Positions 57,285-64,000 of a stretch of DNA of 64,000 nt are shown piece after piece. The stretch's first letter is position 1, and each line of letters starts with the position of its first letter. The stretch is taken from positions 186,001 to 250,000 of the forward strand of contig DF236995.1 of NCBI GenBank assembly GCA_000708835.1. Reading direction: 5' to 3'. The stretch comes from Klebsormidium nitens. Lineage: Eukaryota; Streptophyta; Klebsormidiophyceae; Klebsormidiales; Klebsormidiaceae. The notes beneath the pieces are model-generated. The model had not been told where the DNA came from. It did not search any database and saw nothing but the letters and a program-made list of their open reading frames with translations. The position numbers and the translations under genes are program-made.

Positions 57285-59668
57285 ATGGCGCACCATTCCC
57301 CGGTTGACCAGTATAACTACGCTCCTCCTAACCAACCGTACTTAGGCACTCCCCCACATGGCATACCGCAAGCTCAGCCAGTTTATGTTCCTCCAGGAGA
57401 ACAGGGGAACTCCGGCAGGTGGGCTGCAGGGTTGCTGGGTTGCTTTGGAGATTGCGGCATATGTGAGTTATTGGGATTGTAGCTTTGCCGTTATGCAGAT
57501 GATACACCGGTAGATTGCCTCAATCGTTCCATTGTGTCTCTTCATGTGCCGGCATTGGGGTTTGAATTTGAAAGTTCCTTGTTGCGTGCGTGGATCTTAG
57601 TGTGAGAAACTAGACACGAAGAGGTATGTTGCAAACTTGTTTAACATCAGTCTTCTTACCCTGCTTTGCGTCCAGCTTGTCGGAAACTATTAGCGGGAGT
57701 CACTGAGGGAGTTCTTAAGAGGATTGATCTAAACAGAGTTTAAAGAACGTTCCTCATAATGTGACTGACTGTCGATGCCAAGCTTACTTGGAATCTGATG
57801 ATAGTCCTTTCGTTCTCAAATCACTTCGATTGTCTCAATGTTGTCTGGTTAAAATAGCAGGATTCTTTTGAGTGGACGCCAAGGTTGCTCAGGCTTCTAT
57901 TTTCGATTTTCAAAAGTCGGTGGTGCAGACCAACGCTTTGGTTCTGAGATTCGACCCTACCACACTTCACCAGCCTGAGTCGAAAACAGGACTTGAGGCC
58001 AATCTCTTTCCTGGTCAATATCTTCTATCCCCATCGGTGCCTTCTTGTGCCCCTCACTCACAACATTCTGCGGGACCTGGCAGCCAATGTTTCACGTGTA
58101 TCAGAAGTCTCAGAAATAGAGAGTTTCATAGACTGACCTTCGCTCCATTCTGGCGTCCAGGTTGCTTGGGTTACCTTCTTCCCTGCGTCCTTTATGGACA
58201 GGTAAGGCAGCATGATCCTGGACCCACTTTTTTTAGGACTTCCGTGTACTTGCAATCATTCAGGACCCCACTAGATGATTGTGAAATATGCTTTGAAGTG
58301 CTTCCTCTTCAGGCCTCTCAGTCTCCTTAGAATTTATGGGCGTCCCGTCTGCTTGTCACACAAAAGTTGCAGTCACAAAACCCTGCTTGAAGGTCTTGAA
58401 ACTCAAAGCTCAGCATTCCCGTCCAGCCCCTTCACCTTTTCTTAGTTGTGTAATATGACTAGCAAGTAGCTTCAGTACATTACCTCACTTCTGGGTCTTT
58501 CAGACACCGATTTCAAGCGCTGAGCGCAACCTGGACTTACAACAAGCACATGTTCAGTGCATCTGTTCTTGTCTGACTTTCCTTCTCTGCTGATCACCTC
58601 GCAGAACGTTGAGATGCTGACGGGCGAGAGCTGCTGCACCCCTTGCTGCCTCTACTTCCTGCTCTCCGCTGTGGGTTGCTGCGCCTGCTATGCGTGCGGT
58701 GAGGCGTCAAAAGTGGACAAGAACTTGCAGAAGCTGCGGTTATCCGTAAAGAGCGAATTGATTGTCAATTCACAGGTTAGAAAGTCCAGAGGTTCCAACG
58801 CTGACCTGTCCATGAAAACCTGGGCAAGGAAAGCTGTTGTTGCGAGCGCCGGTGTTTGTGTGCAAGCGGATGCTGTTAGACCCTCGCCAAGGTAGACTTC
58901 ATGTGACTTCATGTGCTGCACTTGAAACCTCAAGGCGATCTTTCTGCTCTCTGCATAATTCCATGATTGGGATAATTGAAATGGAAGCCTGCTTAAAACA
59001 CCAGTCGAAGAGGTCGAGGAACTCTTTATGCCAGACAGCTTTCCATTTCAATCTTTGTGAACTGATAAGAATTCGTACACACTGTCTCTTACGCCGTTTC
59101 AACAACATGGTGTACGAGAAGTCAACGCCTCTGAGTTGAGCAAGAAGAGAACGAGATGCTCAGGTGCAGGAAGACAAGATGACTTTGCCAAGAGGAAGTT
59201 CAAGATGATCCATGTTTTTTTCGTGCTTGCCAGGACAAGAGAGCGGTTGCGGAAGAAATACGGCCTGCCAGCGCTTCCCTGCAATGATTGCTGCATCCAC
59301 TGCTTCTGCTGCGTGTGGTGAGTTGTCCTCCTGCTTGCTTATGAAACGGAGTCCCGCAATTCTTTCAGACTCGGCCGTTTGCTTTGCAATCAGCTCGAAC
59401 TCACTGCATTCGAGTTGTTGCAGATGGGTTCGATTTCTTCTCTGTGCAAATCCGTTCCACTAAAGTGTCGATGTGACCGCAGTATTCAGGAGATCGTCCA
59501 AACAAAGAGTCTGAGATGCTGAAATCAGATCCATGCACCGGTTGGTTCATTTGCAGCGCTTTATGCCAAGAGGCACGGGAGATGAGGATTCAAGCGGACA
59601 GGCAGAAGCACATAAAAGCATACATCACACCCCATATGCCTCCGCCCCAGCAGGCAATGCATCACTGA
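57285..59668 (+). CDS. PLAC8 (cornifelin/PCR-type) cysteine-rich protein, copy 1
   Basis: Five exons: 57285-57462, 58161-58201, 58605-58698, about 59242-59317, 59557-59668; about 166 residues. The N-terminus is Pro/Tyr-rich (PPNQPYLGTPPHG). The PLAC8 core follows: GLLGCFGDCG, CCLGYLLPCVLYGQNVEML, a Cys-rich hydrophobic stretch CCTPCCLYFLLSAVGCC, then KKYGLPALPCNDCCIHCFCC and CALCQEAREMR. PLAC8 proteins of plants sit in membranes and affect metal transport or organ size; which applies here is unknown. Exon 2 is only 41 nt and rests on phase and on the CCLGYLLPCVLYGQ block. The exon 3/exon 4 junction is uncertain: donor 58698 with acceptor before 59242, donor 58693 with acceptor before 59234, or acceptor before 59170 are all in frame. 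ATG context AAGCATGGCG is good. Confidence 0.8.
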
Positions 59669-60758
59669 AGGCGCTAGTAAATGCTCTCTTTCAGAATCAT
59701 GAATTGGAAAGCGACGTATAAGTAGTCCTCCTCTCCATGAGAATATGCAAGCGCAGCATCAACCGGTACAAAGAAGTTGCCTGCTACACATGGTTTCCAG
59801 CTCAGTATTGACTGGCCGGATGTGGAAAAGTTGGCACCAATCTAAGTAACTTAAGCGGAAGCTCATGCACCAAGACGAAGCTGCTTAAAATTTTACTGCA
59901 GATTCTCCTTAGGTACAGGGCCATTTTCAGGTAAGCTCTTTAGTATCAACAAAGAATATGAAAATGGTAGCAGCCTGTTGATGACTTGCGTTCTAAATTG
60001 GATCTTGAAGGTGCTGAACTATAGACCATCGAGGACAATTGTCAACGGTTTCAATGACGGATGAAATAGATTGTAATTTGAATTCAGAGTTATATTGCTA
60101 TATAGGCGGCCAGCTTATAGTCCAGCTTGACAGCTATACCTTAAATTACCCATTTTGGCAACGTGTTATATAATGAGTCCAGTACGCGACCATACAGAGC
60201 ATACTTGATCTGAGTCGTCGACCGGATTGCGGCCGACTGACGGCAAGGACCTAGGATCGAGCTAGCAAGAGCAACATGGTTCCTCGTGGAAATATATGGC
60301 TGTACGTTTATCACATGTACATGCATCAGATGCAATGCATGACTCATCAGATCATGAGCCGTGATCATATCCACGTTGATGAGTCGCATATTGATAGGAT
60401 TTCAATTCAGTACTGTTGATTACATAGCTCGAACACATGATCATACCTGACACTGATGTCAAAGAAAACACAGCCCAAGATATTCAAAAAGCGCCCGTGT
60501 GCCACACGTACGAGCAACGTAGGCTTGCTATGCCTGCTTGCCAATGGAAGTTAGCAAAGGGCAATCAGAAACACTACAGCAGGTCTGCTTTTACTACAAA
60601 TGTGCAGTGGCCTTTCCTCCAAGCAACTTGCAAGAGTGAACTTTTGTGGAGCCCGCTTCTACCATTTATACTCTCTGGCTCTCCATCAACCCTCCAATGT
60701 CTCCCTATGTTACATTCTGTAATAGCAAAGTGCTTGCTCTCTAAAGAAAGTGGTGATC
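59669..60758. other. Convergent intergenic region between PLAC8 paralogues
   Basis: AT-rich, about 1.1 kb, with no supportable gene. A small inverted repeat GACTCATCA...TGATGAGTC lies near 60344-60385. Both genes' 3' UTRs must end here. Confidence 0.5.
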
Positions 60759-61758
60759 CTAGTACTGCGCTATGCTCTGTTGAACTGGGGGCTCTAACGG
60801 AGTCCCAGAGTAAGGGCCTGCTCCAGCCCCAGCTTCCCTTAGCTCCCGAAACTCCTGGCAGAGCGCACAGAAATGACAGCAGTAGTGCAGCATAACATCA
60901 TTGCATGGCGCCTCCTCTAGGCCATACTTTCCACGAATCTGCTTTCTGTACATTGACGCGTAACACGACGCGCAACTACAGAGAAGGCCAAAGGGCCCAA
61001 AGAAGAAGATCATGACGGAGGCCACTGCAGCCCCCACCCCAGAGTGCAGTATGCAGGGTCCAATGCTTGGGTTCCCAGTCAGCATCTCCACGTTCTTGGC
61101 AAAGAGAAGGCACGGGCACCACAGTCCAAGACAACCTGCAGCAGCAGAGGGTATTCTGCTGAAGCTGTGCATACACCAGGGCTCGCAGAGTCAAACGTTG
61201 TTTGGAATGGGGGGGGTTTCAAGGAGGACCGTGATGCTTCGAACTTCTGGGCTTCAACTAAGGGCGTGAAGTCCTTGCGATGAAGGTGATTGTGCTGACA
61301 TAGCCAGGGTGATTCCAACATCTGAGCAACAGCAACACGACACTTGAAACATCAACAACAGGTTTTTCTCCGTCACACTACCAGCATCGTTTGACAAGTT
61401 TTGAACAACGGACTGTCTGGGGCGCAGCGTGAAGCCCCTACTGTACCTTATTGCCCTTGGCTGCCTGAGTCATTAAAGTGCTTTGATTCAAATTCTTCAA
61501 TCATGTGACTCATTGTGAGAAGTGAACAATCCTAACTCTCTCATCATTTGCCTACACAACCTTATACTCACAGGTTTGAAGGTCGCTGAAGCAGCCGCAA
61601 ATGCCCGTAGTCCATTGCTTAGGCCTCTCTGCTGACCTCCTAGGCTGCAAGCTCTCCTCACCAGCTTCAGCCAAGTCTCGAAGGGGCTCATAATCTGGAC
61701 CCGCTACATCATCATACTTTGGCGGTTGATATCCTCCACCATCCTGACGCGAAGCCAT
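60759..61758 (-). CDS. PLAC8 (cornifelin/PCR-type) cysteine-rich protein, copy 2
   Basis: Two exons (61758-61572 and 61135-60759) join through a split Cys codon to 187 residues. The first encodes a polar, acidic, Pro/Tyr-containing N-terminus (GGYQPPKYDDVAGPDYEP) ending in GICGCFSDLQTC. The second holds LGLWCPCLLFAKNVEMLTG, a hydrophobic Gly-rich segment with FFFGPFGLLCSCASC, then KYGLEEAPCNDVMLHYCC and CALCQEFRELRE, the PLAC8 signature. A Gly/Pro-rich tail follows. The single intron sits at the same site and phase as intron 1 of the neighbouring copy, but the three further introns of that copy are absent. Membrane location is expected from the family. Confidence 0.88.
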
Positions 61759-62364
61759 TGCAAAATTACCGCATGCACACTAGGTTTCGTAATGCTAATA
61801 CGGGCTTGTCATAGAAAAACAGAGTTATCTGGTCAAAGAAGAGCTTTCTGTCAAGGTTGCTTTTGGAATTGTGCTCGAGCCAGGAGACACCAGAACATTG
61901 AAGTACGAAATAGGAACTTCCCAGGCACGTGCCTTGCAAAACCTTCAAAAGTAAAGCTCTTGCAGCTTTGCTTCAGGCCAAAACCCCCTGCAAGCGTTCG
62001 GGCTTTTGTAACATCCCTGACGAGTCCTCCTCGCGGGCGTCTGAAACTGAAGACCGACAGTGAAGTGGTCTGTGATTCTGAAGACTGAATTGTGGAACAA
62101 TGAACATGACTCCGAGTCTGACGAGTCTGAGCAGCTCAAGTGACGAGACCCATTGCACAATTGGGGTTTGCTAATCTCGGTCATGCACACGCTATGATTG
62201 GATGTCGTACTCCCATCCCTGAACTGACCTGGGAGTGTCAAGTTGATACTGTGTCAAGAATCAGGATGGGTTTATGGGTGGTTATGCAGCGGGGTTACAA
62301 GCATCAAGCTCGGATTGAAGTGGGCGCAGAAATCAGTTTGCAGCCTGCAGGGCCTAGCAGCATC
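61759..62364. promoter_or_regulatory. Divergent promoter region, PLAC8 copy 2 and RUS gene
   Basis: The 606 bp between opposite start codons must contain both promoters. No motif could be assigned with confidence. An in-frame extension of the RUS reading frame reaches up to about 62140, so part of this may be coding if an upstream Met is used. Confidence 0.35.
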
Positions 62365-63837
62365 ATGGCGCTGAAGGCAGCTTCCTCAATAGTTGAGCAT
62401 CATGGCTTCTTTCCCGTCCCAGCTGCCAAGCTCGGGACAGATACACGGCACAACTCATCTGGAGCACGTTTAGGCTGCAGCCACAAAATGGCTTCTGCAC
62501 TTCCATTGCGGCATTGCAAGTTCTTCGGAGTCGACAGTGGGGGTGTATGTCATTGGCACAGACGGTGCAAAAAGAGGCAGGGTTTGGCAGTCAGGAACGA
62601 GGTTGCTCGCGTTGATAAGAAGCCTGTACCACCAACAGCTCCACCAGTAAATGAGCCCCTGCATGCAAAGGAGAAGCAGCTGGTCCTAGACGAGAGACTA
62701 CTGGACGGGCAGATACGAAGGTATGGGTTGTAAGAAGGTGGTCTTGTGTGAGTTGGCAGTCGCATAAGGATGCATCATTCGATGTACCACTCCCAAATTT
62801 TGGGGTGTGTCATCAAGTAGTGTTTTCCTGAAAAGGTGGCGTTGTTGAATTGGAAGGTGTGAAGAGTTTGCAGAAGTACGGTGTAAGGCACGCTTTTGCA
62901 AGGCAGCTTGACCCATTCGCGCTGCTAGCTTGTGCTCCATATACTAGCTCTTAGGCTATCAAAGCTGGTCGTCTTTCGTCATCTTTTCTTTCACGTCTGG
63001 GGGATTGGAGGTGAAAGTTGCCGGTGAATGCTGGAGAAAGATGGTTGAAGTATGACTTTGAAGACTCCCCACTGCAAGTTTTCAGGATGTCACAGTCTGC
63101 CTACTCCATATGCAAAAGTGGATTGCCAGACTTGGTCCAGAAGTTTTTGGCCAGGAGTAGTGGGTATCAGAATTGCTCTCTACAGATTACGTCTCCTGCG
63201 TCGTCAAATATCCTCAGTGCCCTTGCCAAATCAAGCCCTGGCCATGTTTTATGATGACCGTAAGTCAGTATAGTCAACAGGAGCTACAAGAAGGTCTACA
63301 CACGCAGAATCTGCCTTCAAACCGAGCTTGGGATATAGTCTTGGGGGAAAAATGCTCAGGTTTATGCAGGTACACTTTACGAGGATCGCAATCTTCAGTG
63401 GACATTCTGAAAGGGCGCACCCAGTCTGACAGTGGCGAGAATGGAGCATCCGCTTCTTCCTCCACAGCTAGCAGTGGCAGTTCCTCGCTACCAAGGGCGC
63501 TGAGAGATACGTTCCTTCCAGCAGGCTACCCAGGTTGGTCCCAAACTCCGTTTTTGACTACTTTCGACTCCAGGCAGGTCGACCTGCAGTTGACTGGTGG
63601 CTTTCTTCCCAATCTGCCTGCTTTGGGCTCTGCAAATGACGTTTGCTCGTTCAGCGTGCTCTGCTGGCTTTGAAACCCAAAAGTTTGAATTGATGCGGCC
63701 AAGACAAGGTCACCAATGTGATTCCTTCATATGCAGACAGTGTGACCGAGGATTATCTGCCGTACATGCTGTGGAGCATTCCAGTGCACATAACCGGCCA
63801 CGCTTGCAACACCCTTGTAACGAGCTCACTCCTCAAG
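62365..63837 (+). CDS. RUS family protein (DUF647), 5' part
   Basis: Three exons are visible: 62365-62720, 63370-63533 and 63737-63837; the gene continues past the window end. Exon 1 begins MALKAASSIVEHHGFFP, Ser/Ala- and Arg-rich, consistent with a plastid transit peptide, and ends ERLLDGQIRR. Exon 2 encodes a Ser-rich linker and then LPRALRDTFLPAGYP. Exon 3 gives DSVTEDYLPYMLWSIPVHI and TLVTSSLLK. The block FLP-x-GYP-xSV-x-x-DY is the entry to the DUF647 domain of ROOT UV-B SENSITIVE proteins, known in plants for UV-B and auxin-related responses. Junction phases agree. Which RUS paralogue it is cannot be told from this fragment. An earlier in-frame Met (at about 62194, MIGC) is possible. 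Confidence 0.8.
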
Positions 63838-64000
63838 GTGAGATCAGGTCCAAGATTTTTCAGTTCGTAACGGTCTCAAAGTCTTGCGTAAGACGACCGT
63901 CGTGGTGAGGTGTCTATCTACGACAGGACAAAACGTGGACAAAGGGGTACGTACGGGCATGGATCCGCCAAGCAGGGCAGATCGTTGCGCCTCCAAACGT
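63838..64000 (+). other. RUS gene intron and window end
   Basis: After the GTGAGA donor at 63838 no further exon matching DUF647 was seen before the window ends. Confidence 0.5.

Overview
This is a nuclear genomic window from a photosynthetic eukaryote of the green lineage. The evidence is several multi-exon genes with GT-AG introns, GC-rich exons in more AT-rich introns, a plastid carotenoid isomerase, a RUS/DUF647 protein, and a DNA ligase IV and a chorein-type lipid-transfer protein that both resemble land-plant forms. A streptophyte (charophyte-grade) alga fits best; the species cannot be fixed from the sequence alone. A run of 20 N marks a scaffold gap. No rRNA, tRNA, CRISPR or bacterial-type features were seen.

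Layout: (1) 1155-13297, minus: a 17-exon gene for a bridge-like lipid-transfer protein of the UHRF1BP1/BLTP3 type (about 1324 aa). (2) 14171-42408, plus: a 23-exon LIG4 gene (about 1446 aa) with a 7-nt microexon, an 11.1-kb intron and a long charged C-terminal tail. These two are head to head over 873 bp. (3) 44533-46484, plus: a two-exon type II membrane glycosyltransferase resembling GT14. (4) 47088-56504, minus: a 10-exon CRTISO gene (about 645 aa). (5) 57285-59668 plus and 60759-61758 minus: two convergent PLAC8 paralogues with different exon counts. (6) 62365 to beyond the window, plus: the 5' part of a RUS-family gene. Exon boundaries were derived by hand from splice dinucleotides, reading phase and family similarity; summed coding lengths close in frame for the three large genes.

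The most unusual property is shared by the three intron-rich genes (BLTP3-like, LIG4, CRTISO). Many exon edges are flanked by tandem arrays of partial copies of that edge, each carrying a piece of exon, the splice site and adjoining intron, at about 100-230 bp spacing. Many copies keep usable AG or GT dinucleotides, and some are perfect in-frame cassettes (39, 42 and 63 nt; one 141-nt in-frame exon extension). This looks like intron growth by tandem duplication across splice junctions, with possible latent cassette exons. The compact neighbouring genes (GT14-like, PLAC8 pair, RUS) do not show it.

Other notable content: two related 175-200 bp foldback MITEs with 8- and 11-bp target-site duplications in LIG4 introns 3 and 17; a degenerate kb-scale repeat filling LIG4 intron 17; and strong excess of the palindrome TGACGTCA, six copies of it inside the last LIG4 exon. 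The genes do not form a pathway: one acts in nuclear end joining, one at membrane contact sites, one in the secretory pathway and at least one in plastids.
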